A stretch of DNA of 45,435 nt from the NCBI GenBank assembly GCA_018261895.1, contig JAGTRT010000033.1, positions 1 to 45,435 of the forward strand. Reading direction: 5' to 3'. The stretch's first letter is position 1. Each line of letters begins with the position of its first letter. The position numbers and the translations under genes were made by a program. This document shows, piece after piece, positions 7,406-14,845 of this stretch. The notes below the pieces were generated by a model. It worked only from the letters and a program-made list of their open reading frames with translations. It made no database searches and was not told the DNA's origin. The stretch is from Pseudomonadota bacterium (GTDB lineage: Bacteria; Pseudomonadota; Gammaproteobacteria; Burkholderiales; Rhodocyclaceae).

Positions 7406-8200
7406 TCAGCGGGATTGGCCCGTCAAACCGGACTTTTCGAGGATGGCAGTCATCGCCTCGGCAGCGCCGAGCGGCAGATAGTAATCGACAATGTCGGAGA
7501 GCATGGTCCTCGCCGGGTTGATTTCCACTGTCGGCACCCCGCTCCCGGCCGCCAGCACGACCGGCTGCGTGATGTAGGGGAAGATGCTGGACGTACCGAT
7601 GGTAAAAACGATGTCGAATCCTTCCTGGAAGGCATCGATGAAGCTTTCCAGCGCCTCCTCGGGCAACGCTTCGCCAAATAGCACGACCTTCGGGCGCAAA
7701 ACGGCGCCGCAACGCGGGCATAGCGGCGGAATTTCCCGACCACTCATGTCCTCGCCGGATTCTTCGTGGCTGCAGCCGGTACATTCCAGTTCCTGGAGAT
7801 TGCCGTGGATTTCGATGATCTCGCGGCTTCCGGCCTGGCGATGCAGGCCGTCGACGTTCTGGGTGAACACCATCACCCGCTCGAGATAATCGTCCAGACG
7901 GGCAATGGCGAAATGGGCCGCGTTGGGTTTGGCTCCGCGACAGTTTTCCTCGATCTGGATCAGGTACTTCCATGTAATGTCGGGCCGCAGGGCGAAGACA
8001 TCGCCGGACAAGGCTTCCTCGATCCGCAACCCCTCTTCGGTCGCCTGGCTGTCATAGATTCCGCCGACACCACGGTAGGTCGGCAAGCCCGAATCGGCAG
8101 AAATCCCGGCGCCGGTAATGAACAAGGCTCGACGCGCCTGGCGCAGGCGCCCGGCCACCGCGTCCAGCGCAGCCTCAATCGACTCCGGATAGGCGGCCAT
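7406..8200 (-). CDS. cobB: Sirtuin, NAD-dependent protein deacylase
   Basis: A 264-aa SIR2-family enzyme that removes acyl groups from lysine using NAD+. Motifs in order: GAGISADSGLPTYRG (NAD loop, about 30-44), TQNVDGLH (about 113-120), the catalytic histidine in IEIHG, a zinc ribbon made by CTGC and CPRC, the substrate-side VLFGE, and GTSS for NAD binding. All core residues are present. The start is 12 nt downstream of the FliL-like gene stop, so the two are probably co-transcribed. The pairing with a FliL-like envelope protein has no obvious functional logic. The symbol cobB is used by analogy and the acyl specificity cannot be read here. Confidence 0.9.
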   Translation of the reverse strand: MAAYPESIEAALDAVAGRLRQARRALFITGAGISADSGLPTYRGVGGIYDSQATEEGLRIEEALSGDVFALRPDITWKYLIQIEENCRGAKPNAAHFAIARLDDYLERVMVFTQNVDGLHRQAGSREIIEIHGNLQELECTGCSHEESGEDMSGREIPPLCPRCGAVLRPKVVLFGEALPEEALESFIDAFQEGFDIVFTIGTSSIFPYITQPVVLAAGSGVPTVEINPARTMLSDIVDYYLPLGAAEAMTAILEKSGLTGQSR

Positions 8201-8212
8201 CGCGAATTTTCC

Positions 8213-8614
8213 TTATTGAATCAGGAACTTGGTGAACAAGGCTTCCTTGACCCCGGTCTTTTCGTCTTCGTGGATCACATGGTTGGCCAGTTCGACGATT
8301 TCCTCGATCAGTTCCTTCTTGCCAGCCAGGGTCCGCAGTTTGCCCTGCTCTTTCCCCGAGAGCAGCAGGATGATCTCGTGCTGGATCTTGGGCTTGAACG
8401 ATGCAAGGGTGTGGGCCGCTTCGGGCGTTGCGGTTTCCAGAATCAGGCCAAATTGCAGGTAGTTGTCCTTGCCCAGATTGACGGTAAATACCATCGGCTC
8501 AGGCGCCCCGCCGCCACCGTGGTCGCTGGCCAGGGAAGGCATCGGCAACAGCAGCGCGGAAACGAGCAAAACGGGCGCCACGAGGGCTTTCACAATCCGG
8601 GAAACGATGTTCAT
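8213..8614 (-). CDS. FliL-like protein with signal peptide
   Basis: A 133-aa protein with a signal-peptide-like N-terminus (about residues 1-29, hydrophobic core LVAPVLLVSALLLPMPSLA, cleavage after ALA or LAS), a Gly-rich linker (HGGGGAPEP) and a C-terminal region with the FliL pattern: VNLGKDNYLQFGLILET, then LLLSGKEQGKLRTLAGKKELIEEI. FliL normally associates with the flagellar motor and is an inner-membrane protein. Here there are no flagellar genes nearby, and the N-terminus looks cleavable rather than an anchor. It sits upstream of the sirtuin gene with a 12-nt gap. It may be a FliL paralogue used in a non-flagellar envelope role, possibly periplasmic. Confidence 0.75.
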   Translation of the reverse strand: MNIVSRIVKALVAPVLLVSALLLPMPSLASDHGGGGAPEPMVFTVNLGKDNYLQFGLILETATPEAAHTLASFKPKIQHEIILLLSGKEQGKLRTLAGKKELIEEIVELANHVIHEDEKTGVKEALFTKFLIQ

Positions 8615-8834
8615 GACAATCCTAAAATGATGGCATCTCTTCAGGAGATCCCGACTTTATACCGCCTGAAATTGAAAAACGCCACCACGAAAGGCATACG
8701 CCCCGCATATTGGCGCAAATTCGCTACGCCCATCTCAGCACTCCCCGAGAAGGGCAGACCGGCGTATATTTCGCCCTCCGCCCATGTCCGCCACCCGAAA
8801 ATTCGGCGCGGAACCGCCTTAAAGTTGTCAAATC

Positions 8835-9923
8835 ATGCCGCTGCCCAGCTTCGATCCCGCCGTTTACCCCGCCCAGCTTGCTGCCAAGCTTGAATATTTC
8901 GAGCAGGCATTTGCCGCGCTGGGGGTCAAAAATACGGTTGCCCATGCCTCGACCCCGCTGCATTACCGGCTGCGCGCCGAGTTTCGCATCTGGCACGACG
9001 GCGACAGGCTGGATTACGCCATGTTCGATCCGGAAGACCCGAAGGTGCCAATCGCCCTCGACACCTTCCCGCCGGCCGCCGAATCGATCTGCACGCTCAT
9101 GCCGTGCCTGCGCGACCGGCTGGCCGCCAGCGAGACCCTGCGTCGCCGGCTGTTCCAGATCGATTTTCTCGCCACCCTGAGCGGCGACATGCTGGTCACG
9201 CTGATCTATCACCGGACGCTCGACGACGCCTGGGAAACCGCAGCCCGCCAGCTTTCAACCGATCTTGGCATCCAGATCATCGGGCGCAGCCGCGGCCAGA
9301 AACGCGTGCTCGACCGCGACCATGTCATCGAATCCTTCGAACTCAACGGCCGCCAGCTCCGCTACAAGCAGGTCGAAGGCAGCTTTACCCAGCCCAACGG
9401 CGGCGTCAATCGCCAGATGCTAGCTTGGGCCTGCCAGCAGGCGGCTGGCATCGGCGGCAATCTCGTCGAGCTGTATTGCGGCAACGGCAATTTCACCATC
9501 GCGCTCGCCCCGCTGTTCGACCAGGTGCTCGCCACCGAAGTCAGCAAGTCGTCCGTTCATGCCGCCCAGTTCAACCTGGCCGCCAATAATGTCAAAAACG
9601 TTGCCATCGCCCGCATGTCGAGCGAGGAATTCAGCGACGCCCTGGCCGGCCGCGAAACCTTCACGCGCCTCAAGGACATCGACCTCGACCCCTTCCGGCA
9701 CGCCACGCTCTTCGTCGACCCGCCGCGCAGCGGGCTGGATGCCGTGACGCTCGACCTGGCGCGCAGCTTCGACCGCATCCTGTACATCTCCTGCAACCAG
9801 CAGACCCTGCTCGAGAACGTCACCGCCCTTCAGGACACCCACCAGATCGCCGCCTCGGCCGTATTCGACCAGTTCCCCTACACCCACCACCTCGAATGCG
9901 GCCTGCTGCTTACCCGGCGCTAG
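8835..9923 (+). CDS. trmA: tRNA (uracil-5-)-methyltransferase TrmA
   Basis: A 362-aa enzyme (366 in E. coli) that makes m5U54 in the tRNA T-loop using SAM. The sequence contains the family start (YPAQLAAKLEYFEQAF), the substrate loop around GSFTQPNGGVNRQML (183-196), the SAM motif VELYCGNGNFTIAL (211-224), VDPPRSGLD (294-302), and the nucleophilic cysteine C320 in ISCNQQTL. All catalytic residues are present and no TRAM domain precedes it, which separates TrmA from RlmD/RumA. It stands alone: the upstream 220-bp spacer to the FliL-like gene holds nothing recognised beyond a probable promoter region, and rhlE follows after 61 bp. Confidence 0.95.
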   Translation: MPLPSFDPAVYPAQLAAKLEYFEQAFAALGVKNTVAHASTPLHYRLRAEFRIWHDGDRLDYAMFDPEDPKVPIALDTFPPAAESICTLMPCLRDRLAASETLRRRLFQIDFLATLSGDMLVTLIYHRTLDDAWETAARQLSTDLGIQIIGRSRGQKRVLDRDHVIESFELNGRQLRYKQVEGSFTQPNGGVNRQMLAWACQQAAGIGGNLVELYCGNGNFTIALAPLFDQVLATEVSKSSVHAAQFNLAANNVKNVAIARMSSEEFSDALAGRETFTRLKDIDLDPFRHATLFVDPPRSGLDAVTLDLARSFDRILYISCNQQTLLENVTALQDTHQIAASAVFDQFPYTHHLECGLLLTRR

Positions 9924-9984
9924 CCCGACGCCTTCACAAGGTGAGCGCGTTAAACTCACACCTTTGCCCCAGCCAGCACCGCCC

Positions 9985-11334
9985 ATGACCTTCTCCGCCC
10001 TCGGCCTCGCCGACACGCTGCTCCAGTCGCTAGAAACACTTGGCTACAAAACGCCGACGCCCATCCAGCAGCAGGCCATTCCTGCCGTCCTCGAAGGCCG
10101 CGACCTCATGGCTGCCGCCCAGACCGGCACCGGCAAGACCGCCGGCTTCGCGCTGCCCATCCTGCACACGCTGGCGACTGACGGCATCGAGGTCGGCAGC
10201 AACAGCGTCCGCGCCCTCGTCCTCGTACCGACGCGCGAACTGGCCGAACAGGTCCACGCCAGCTTCCGCCAATACGGCGAACACACCGGCGTCAGCACCT
10301 ACGCGGCCTATGGCGGCGTCAGCATCAACCCGCAGATGATGCGCCTGCGCCGCGGCGTCGATGTCCTCGTCGCCACGCCCGGCCGCCTGCTCGACCTGTT
10401 CAGCCAGAACGCCCTCAAACTCAACAAGGTGCAGGTCCTCGTCCTCGACGAAGCCGACCGCATGCTCGACCTCGGCTTCTCGCGCGAACTCTACGCCGTC
10501 TTCGCCGCCCTGCCCAAGAAGCGGCAGACCCTGCTCTTCTCCGCCACCTTCTCCGACGAGATCCGCAGCCTCGCCAAGGCCCGCCTGCACAACCCGCTGT
10601 CCATCGAAGTCAGCCCGCGCAACAGCACCGTCAAGGCCGTCAAGCAATGGGTCGTGCCCGTCGACAAGAAGCGCAAGACCGAACTCTTCCTGTTCATGCG
10701 CAAGGACCGGAAATGGGGCCAGGTGCTCGTTTTCGTCAAAACCAAGCGCGGCGCCGACGAACTCGTCGGCCTCCTCCTCGCCAAGCGCATCAAGGCCGAC
10801 GCCATCCACGGCGACAAGCCACAACCTGCCCGCCTGCGGGCGCTTGAAAGCTTCAAGGCCGGCGAAGTGCAAATTCTCGTCGCCACCGACGTCGCCGCTC
10901 GCGGCCTGGACATCGACGACCTGCCGCAAGTCGTCAATTTCGACCTGCCCATCGTCGCCGAAGACTACATCCACCGCATCGGCCGCACCGGCCGCGCCGG
11001 CGCCGCCGGCGAAGCCATCTCCTTCGTCTGCGCCGATGAAGCCCCGCTGCTCGCCGCCATCGAAACGCTCATCAAGCAGACGCTCAGCCGCGACGAAGAA
11101 CCCGGCTTCGAACCCGACCACCGCGTCCCCCTCACCGGCGCCGCAGCCGTCCCGAAAAAGCCCAAGAAACCCAAAGTCGCAGGCGGCCGAGCAGGCAAAA
11201 ACACCCCCCGCAACTGGGTCGGCTTCGACGAAGCCCCCAAACGCCCCGGCAACCGCCCAACCAGCCGCCCAGGCGGAATCTCACGGTCAACCGGAAAAAA
11301 AGCCCAAAATCAAAATCGGTCTGGTGGGCGGTAA
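9985..11334 (+). CDS. rhlE: DEAD-box RNA helicase RhlE
   Basis: A 449-aa ATP-dependent RNA helicase that remodels ribosome assembly and RNA decay complexes. Motifs in order: Q motif (GYKTPTPIQQQAIP), AAQTGTGKT, PTRELAEQV, TPGRLLDL, DEADRMLD, SAT, HGDKPQPAR, ATDVAARGLDID and HRIGRTGRAG. The tail from about residue 375 is basic and low-complexity (KKPKKPKVAGGRAGK). The ATG at 9985 was chosen because it matches the family start MTFSALGLADTLL; a TTG seven codons upstream is unlikely. The last 19 or so codons are formed by one copy of the dispersed 40-bp repeat (11277-11318), so the protein end GISRSTGKKAQNQNRSGGR is repeat-derived. Confidence 0.95.
   Translation: MTFSALGLADTLLQSLETLGYKTPTPIQQQAIPAVLEGRDLMAAAQTGTGKTAGFALPILHTLATDGIEVGSNSVRALVLVPTRELAEQVHASFRQYGEHTGVSTYAAYGGVSINPQMMRLRRGVDVLVATPGRLLDLFSQNALKLNKVQVLVLDEADRMLDLGFSRELYAVFAALPKKRQTLLFSATFSDEIRSLAKARLHNPLSIEVSPRNSTVKAVKQWVVPVDKKRKTELFLFMRKDRKWGQVLVFVKTKRGADELVGLLLAKRIKADAIHGDKPQPARLRALESFKAGEVQILVATDVAARGLDIDDLPQVVNFDLPIVAEDYIHRIGRTGRAGAAGEAISFVCADEAPLLAAIETLIKQTLSRDEEPGFEPDHRVPLTGAAAVPKKPKKPKVAGGRAGKNTPRNWVGFDEAPKRPGNRPTSRPGGISRSTGKKAQNQNRSGGR
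11277..11318 (+). repeat. Dispersed repeat copy 1 (inside rhlE 3' end)
   Basis: This copy has the core CACGGTCAACCGGAAAAAAA followed by AGCCCAAAATCAAAAT. It matches the intergenic copies near 28.7 and 30.6 kb and encodes the end of RhlE. Confidence 0.85.
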
Positions 11335-11345
11335 TTGCGCATCAA

Positions 11346-11364
11346 TAGATAGAGAACCTATCTA
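11346..11364 (+). terminator. Weak hairpin downstream of rhlE
   Basis: TAGATAG (11346-11352) pairs perfectly with CTATCTA (11358-11364) around a 5-nt loop and is followed by ATTT. It is AT-rich and lacks a real U-tract, so terminator function is uncertain. Confidence 0.3.
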
Positions 11365-11485
11365 ATTTCCATAGGCTGCAACTGCCCAAATGCTGCCGTT
11401 GCCGAGTATTCAAAGCGAACGTTCAGGAAAGTTCGAGGTAAGGTGCAAATTGCAGTTTGCTGCGATTTATCTCCCCGAGCGAGGG

Positions 11486-11492
11486 GTTAGGC
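11486..11492. other. Integron-like core site GTTAGGC at 3' end of the DUF3592 gene
   Basis: GTTAGGC fits the GTTRRRY core of attC recombination sites, and the TAA stop of the DUF3592 gene lies inside it. Directly to the left, CCCC and GGGG pair around GAGCGA. No complete attC fold could be confirmed, so this is a resemblance only. Confidence 0.35.
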
Positions 11493-11984
11493 GGAATTGG
11501 TGGCATGGCGCCTGCGTTTTGTGCGAACCCTCAGCCAAGCTGCTCGAGCGAGATAGCCAATCGATGCGAGGAACAGTGGGACGGAGATCCAGAGCATGAA
11601 CTGGCGTCTGGCTGGGTTCAGAACCGCAAAACTCGGGTCTATTGGATCAATCCAAACGGGTATGGTATTTCCTTGCTTCAGTCTTGTGGCCAGATCGCGG
11701 CAACGGGCCTCATCGAGCCTCCAATCTGCGACGAAGTATCTGCTTCCTGGGTATGTGGTGGAGCCGACTCGGTACTGATACTTCACGGAAAGGGTGAAGT
11801 GGACCTTCTCCCAGCGAACATGACGATGGCACTGAGCATCTGAGGTGACGACGCCTTCGACTGCTAGCGTCAGGTCTCGGGACAGCTCCAGGGAACTGAC
11901 CTCACCGAGCATCCAAGCGGTGCTGATGAAGGCGATGACTGCAGCCACGGTTGAGGGAAGGCTGCGATCCTTTTCGGTGGGCAT
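11487..11984 (-). CDS. DUF3592-type two-TM membrane protein
   Basis: A 165-aa protein with a first transmembrane helix (about 11-30, TVAAVIAFISTAWMLGEVS), an extracytoplasmic middle domain with the YQYRVGSTTYPGSRYF and PVWIDPIDPSFAVL features of DUF3592, and a second helix near 132-150 (MLWISVPLFLASIGYLARAA). The C-terminus is basic. Function unknown. DUF3592 genes are frequent in mobile cassettes. Base composition is lower in GC than neighbouring genes, no clear ribosome binding site precedes the ATG, and inverse integron-like core sites bound the gene 30 bp before its start and at its stop. It looks like an acquired single gene unrelated to rhlE or the tRNAs. Confidence 0.8.
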   Translation of the reverse strand: MPTEKDRSLPSTVAAVIAFISTAWMLGEVSSLELSRDLTLAVEGVVTSDAQCHRHVRWEKVHFTLSVKYQYRVGSTTYPGSRYFVADWRLDEARCRDLATRLKQGNTIPVWIDPIDPSFAVLNPARRQFMLWISVPLFLASIGYLARAAWLRVRTKRRRHATNSA

Positions 11985-12013
11985 CTTGGTGCCGAAGGCG
12001 GTGGCTCTGAGCC

Positions 12014-12020
12014 GCCTAAC
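12014..12020. other. Integron-like core site GCCTAAC; spacer up to the tRNA genes
   Basis: GCCTAAC fits RYYYAAC and is the exact inverse of GTTAGGC at the other end of the DUF3592 gene. It is followed by AGTTATTTAACGG. The remaining spacer to the tRNA terminator at about 12268 holds no gene; it contains two short hairpins, TGCCGAAGGCA and CTGCCGAATGGCAG, near 12160-12200, of unknown meaning. Confidence 0.35.
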
Positions 12021-12267
12021 AGTTATTTAACGGCCCCACCGGTCCGCATATTGAAAATTGTAAAACCTGGCAATTCAAAGTAGCTGATTGATTCATTTAG
12101 GGGCGACTCCGGCAGACTGTCCGCATAAGCAATGATAGTTCGGCCCGGCAAAAAAATAACTATGCCGAAGGCAAGAAGATTCTGCCGAATGGCAGCTTTC
12201 GAGCAGTTTCATGAAAAATCGCTACTGGCCGCTTGCAGCTACTCGCAGCTCATTTCAGCGTCGGAAA

Positions 12268-12298
12268 ACAAAAAAGCCACCCGAAGGTGGCTTTTCCG
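12268..12298 (-). terminator. Terminator of the tRNA-Arg unit
   Basis: The stem GCCACC/GGTGGC (12276-12281 with 12286-12291, CGAA loop) is followed on the minus strand by T6 and GTTTTC. It lies 16-40 nt beyond the 3' end of the second tRNA-Arg. Confidence 0.88.
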
Positions 12299-12306
12299 TG
12301 AATTTT

Positions 12307-12383
12307 TGGCGCGCCCGGAGCGATTCGAACGCCCGACCCCTTGGTTCGTAGCCAAGTACTCTATCCAGCTGAGCTACGGGCGC
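12307..12383 (-). tRNA. tRNA-Arg (anticodon ACG), downstream copy
   Basis: A 77-nt cloverleaf with CCA encoded. The acceptor GCGCCCG pairs with CGGGCGC, the T-loop is TTCGAAT, and the anticodon stem CTTGG/CCAAG encloses the loop CTACGAA, giving ACG. It is identical to the copy at 12444-12520 and is read second from the common promoter. The A34 would be edited to inosine by TadA to read CGU, CGC and CGA. Confidence 0.97.
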
Positions 12384-12443
12384 ACACCTAAATTTGCTTC
12401 TACTGCTTTGCCGGTTTTTTCAACCATCGGCAGGTTGTTCTGC

Positions 12444-12520
12444 TGGCGCGCCCGGAGCGATTCGAACGCCCGACCCCTTGGTTCGTAGCCAAGTACTCTA
12501 TCCAGCTGAGCTACGGGCGC
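12444..12520 (-). tRNA. tRNA-Arg (anticodon ACG), promoter-proximal copy
   Basis: This copy is identical over all 77 nt to 12307-12383 and separated from it by a 60-bp spacer. The pair forms one transcription unit with promoter 12537-12564 and terminator 12268-12298. Tandem identical copies suggest a duplication kept for CGN codon demand. Confidence 0.97.
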
Positions 12521-12536
12521 GCTGTCAGAGCCGCGC

Positions 12537-12564
12537 ATTATACGGACGCTGGCGTAGAATGCAA
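12537..12564 (-). promoter_or_regulatory. Sigma-70 promoter of the tRNA-Arg pair
   Basis: On the minus strand TTGCAT (12564-12559), a 16-bp spacer and a perfect TATAAT (12542-12537) are followed by a GC-rich discriminator GCGCGG, as is usual for stringently controlled stable-RNA promoters. It lies 16 bp before the tRNA 5' end. Confidence 0.85.
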
Positions 12565-12586
12565 GGTTTCCCGGGAAAAATAGCTG

Positions 12587-12853
12587 ATGTCGTTTGCCTT
12601 CGTTCGCATGCCGAAATATCCAGAGTGCTGGTCGAGTTGCGGCTCGTGTGCGAGTGGCGATATTTTCATTCTGGAGTTGCTGGTAAAGGTGGGCGACCGG
12701 GTGGAGCGGGACGACAACATCCTGACGCTGGAAACGGGCAAGGTGGCGCTGGACATTCCCAGCCCGCACGCGGGCCGGGTGGTCCAGGTTCATGTCACAG
12801 AGGGCGATACAGTCGCCGAAGGCGCGCTACTGGTAACTCTGGAAGCAGACTGA
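12587..12853 (+). CDS. Stand-alone lipoyl/biotinyl-domain protein with Cys motif
   Basis: An 88-aa protein consisting of one biotinyl/lipoyl fold. The modified lysine is K52 in LTLETGKVALDIPSPHAG, with the usual KVGDRV upstream and EGDTVAEGALLVTLE downstream. Against the standard ETDKA motif the Asp before Lys is replaced by Gly. In place of the usual N-terminal VPDIGD-like strand it has KYPECWSSCGSCASGD, giving C14-X3-C18-X2-C21. The PSPHAG and LLVKVGD features are closest to lipoyl domains of 2-oxoacid dehydrogenase E2. No dehydrogenase or ligase is nearby. The start could be the ATG at 12608 (second Met). It is divergent from the tRNA-Arg promoter. Its partner enzyme is unknown. Confidence 0.75.
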   Translation: MSFAFVRMPKYPECWSSCGSCASGDIFILELLVKVGDRVERDDNILTLETGKVALDIPSPHAGRVVQVHVTEGDTVAEGALLVTLEAD

Positions 12854-12889
12854 AGACTTCGTCCAGCAGGCTGAGTTCGCCCCCTGCCC

Positions 12890-13231
12890 TTACTTTGGGA
12901 GGTCGACCTCCATGGCGTTGCGGACTTCGCGTACGCCGCGCACGCCGCTGGCCAGATCGAGTGCCCGGCGCAGGGCGTGTTCGTCGGGCACGGTGCCGGC
13001 GACGGTAACGACGGCCGACCTGGCGGCGACACGGAGTTGCGAGCCGGTCAGGCCGACATCGCTGCGCAGCAGGGTTTCGACCTTGTCGCTGAGCGTGGCG
13101 TCCTGCGCTTCGCTGTTGGCGACGATGGCGGCCAGCACTTGCGGGTCGTCGGTGGCAAAGGCGGAGAGGCCGAGGCCGGCAAAGGTGGCGGCGGCGGTAA
13201 TACTGGCGACCATGAGCTTACGTTTGAGCAT
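12890..13231 (-). CDS. Periplasmic BON-domain protein
   Basis: A 113-aa secreted protein. The ATG at 13231 was chosen because GAAGGG precedes it and a good signal peptide follows (basic start, hydrophobic core, AFA cleavage around residue 26); an ORF extension upstream lacks these. The mature part carries one BON domain (about 40-113): LSDKVETLLRSD, LRVAARSAVVTVAGTV, RALDLASGVRGVREVRNAM. BON proteins of the OsmY type bind phospholipid and act in envelope stress tolerance. A sigma-54-type promoter and a GlrR-like box lie upstream, and the gene sits next to glrR, so GlrR control is likely. Confidence 0.88.
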   Translation of the reverse strand: MLKRKLMVASITAAATFAGLGLSAFATDDPQVLAAIVANSEAQDATLSDKVETLLRSDVGLTGSQLRVAARSAVVTVAGTVPDEHALRRALDLASGVRGVREVRNAMEVDLPK

Positions 13232-13268
13232 GGCATTTCCCTTCTTCTGTTGATTGCCTGCTGTGTAT

Positions 13269-13284
13269 TGCGAAGTCCGTGCCA
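13269..13284 (-). promoter_or_regulatory. Sigma-54 (-24/-12) promoter of the BON gene
   Basis: The minus strand reads TGGCACGGACTTCGCA, with GG and GC spaced by exactly 10 bp; only one base (C for T in TTGC) departs from TGGCACG-N4-TTGCW. The start would fall near 13258, leaving about 27 nt to the ATG. Confidence 0.7.
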
Positions 13285-13349
13285 GTTTGTTTTTTTCGTT
13301 TATATTCAATTTGTTGTGAATCTTTCAGGCGTTGACGGCGGGAGCTATC

Positions 13350-13367
13350 CGTCGTCCTGTGACGACA
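13350..13367 (-). promoter_or_regulatory. GlrR-like activator box upstream of the BON gene
   Basis: The minus strand has TGTC-N10-GACG, one base from the TGTC-N10-GACA box bound by GlrR in enterobacteria. It contains the perfect inverted repeat GTCGTC/GACGAC. It lies about 75 bp upstream of the -24 element, a normal enhancer distance. Confidence 0.6.
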
Positions 13368-13447
13368 GGTTTTTTGGCTCGCGCCCTGATTCCGATGGAT
13401 GCCCGCTTTGACGGGAACGATCCATCCGGTCCGTTCAGCGCCTGTGC

Positions 13448-14845
13448 TTACGCGCTGGTCTGCGGACTGTCGCTTTCGCTGCGGAACATGGCCGGGGTGA
13501 GGTCGTGTTTCTGCAGGAGGCGGTAGAACTCCGTGCGGTTACGTTCGGCAAGGCGTGCGGCATCGGCGACGTTACCGTCGGTGAGCTTGAGGAGCTGGAC
13601 GAGGTAGTTGCGCTCGAAGCGCTGCTTGGCTTCGGCGTAGTTGAGGGCATCCATGACCGGCACGCGCAGGGCGCGCTGGACGAGCGAGAGCGGGATGAGG
13701 GGCGTCGAGGTGAGCGCACAGCTTTGTTCGACGACGTTGAACAGTTGCCGGACGTTGCCCGGCCAGGCGGCGGTGGCCAGGGCTTCGAGGGCTTCCGGGG
13801 CAAAACCGTTGACCTGCTTGCCGTATTTTCCGGCGAGCAGTTGCACAAAATGCAGGGCGAGCAGCGGAATGTCCTCGCGCCGTTCGTCGAGACGCGGCAG
13901 GGTCAGCGAGACGACATCGAGGCGGTAATAGAGGTCTTCGCGGAACTGGCCTTGCGCCATGGCGGCGTCGAGGTCGCGGTGCGTCGCCGAGAGAAGACGG
14001 ACGTCGACCGGCTCGGCCTTGGTGGTGCCGACCGGGCGGACGACGCGTTCCTGCAGTACGCGCAGCAGCTTGACCTGGAGGGCGAGCGGCATGTCGCCGA
14101 TTTCGTCGAGGAAAAGCGTGCCGCCGTTGGCGGTCTGGAACAGGCCGACCCGACTGGCGCCGGCGCCGGTGAAGGCGCCCTTGGCATGGCCGAAGAGTTC
14201 GGATTCGAGCAGTTGTTCGGGAATGGCGCCGCAGTTGATGGCGACGAACGGCCCCTTGGCGCGCGGGCTGGCGCGATGGATGGCGCGGGCCAGGACTTCC
14301 TTGCCGCTGCCGCTTTCGCCACGGATCAGCACGCTGGCGTCGGAGGCAGCGACCATGCGGGCTTCGGCCATGAGTTCGGCCATCTTGCTGCTACGGAAGA
14401 TGACGCCTTCCATCCAGGCGTTGTCGCCCTTCCCTGCGTCGCTCTGGGCGTCGCCGGCGTGCGTGACCGGGGCCGAGAGTTGCAAGGCACGGTCGATCTT
14501 TTCGAGCAGGATCTGGCTGTCGAAAGGCTTGGTCAGGTAGCCGAATACGCCGCGTGACGTGGCGTCGACGGCATCGGGAATATTGCCGTGGGCGGTAAGC
14601 AGGATGACGGGCAGCGTCGGCCGCGTGCGCCGGATTTCCTCGAACAGCGCCAGGCCGTCGATGCCGGGCAGGCGGATGTCGCTAACCACGACGCGCGGCG
14701 GATCGACGGCGATTTGCGCCAGCGCCTGCTCGGCCGAGCCGACGGCGGTGATGCGGAAGCCCTTGGCACGCAGGCGCATGGTCAGGAGCTTGAGAATGTC
14801 TTCGTCGTCATCGACGACGAGCACGTGGGCGCCGGTGGCGATCAT
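13448..14845 (-). CDS. glrR: Sigma-54-dependent response regulator GlrR/QseF
   Basis: A 465-aa NtrC-type activator. A receiver domain (1-120) has acidic D12-D14 and phospho-acceptor D56 in SDIRLPG. The AAA+ domain has Walker A GESGSGKE (176-183) and the sigma-54-contacting GAFTGA (223-228). A C-terminal Fis-type helix-turn-helix (NVADAARLAERNRTEFYRLLQKH) binds enhancer DNA. It is the last gene of glrK-qseG-glrR; its ATG overlaps the qseG stop by 4 bp (ATGA). In enterobacteria GlrR activates glmY/glmZ from TGTC-N10-GACA boxes. Such boxes lie here ahead of bactofilin and the BON gene. Confidence 0.93.
   Translation of the reverse strand: MIATGAHVLVVDDDEDILKLLTMRLRAKGFRITAVGSAEQALAQIAVDPPRVVVSDIRLPGIDGLALFEEIRRTRPTLPVILLTAHGNIPDAVDATSRGVFGYLTKPFDSQILLEKIDRALQLSAPVTHAGDAQSDAGKGDNAWMEGVIFRSSKMAELMAEARMVAASDASVLIRGESGSGKEVLARAIHRASPRAKGPFVAINCGAIPEQLLESELFGHAKGAFTGAGASRVGLFQTANGGTLFLDEIGDMPLALQVKLLRVLQERVVRPVGTTKAEPVDVRLLSATHRDLDAAMAQGQFREDLYYRLDVVSLTLPRLDERREDIPLLALHFVQLLAGKYGKQVNGFAPEALEALATAAWPGNVRQLFNVVEQSCALTSTPLIPLSLVQRALRVPVMDALNYAEAKQRFERNYLVQLLKLTDGNVADAARLAERNRTEFYRLLQKHDLTPAMFRSESDSPQTSA

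Noticed and set aside
9964..9984. TTG start for rhlE seven codons upstream
   Set aside because: The ATG at 9985 matches the usual RhlE N-terminus; the extra MPQPAPP has no support.
12132..13008. Plus-strand frames of 118 and 204 aa over the tRNA-Arg genes
   Set aside because: They read through two tRNA genes and their spacer; no protein features.
13232..13309. 26-residue N-terminal extension of the BON protein
   Set aside because: It covers the predicted sigma-54 promoter and leader; the ATG at 13231 has a better ribosome binding site and signal peptide.
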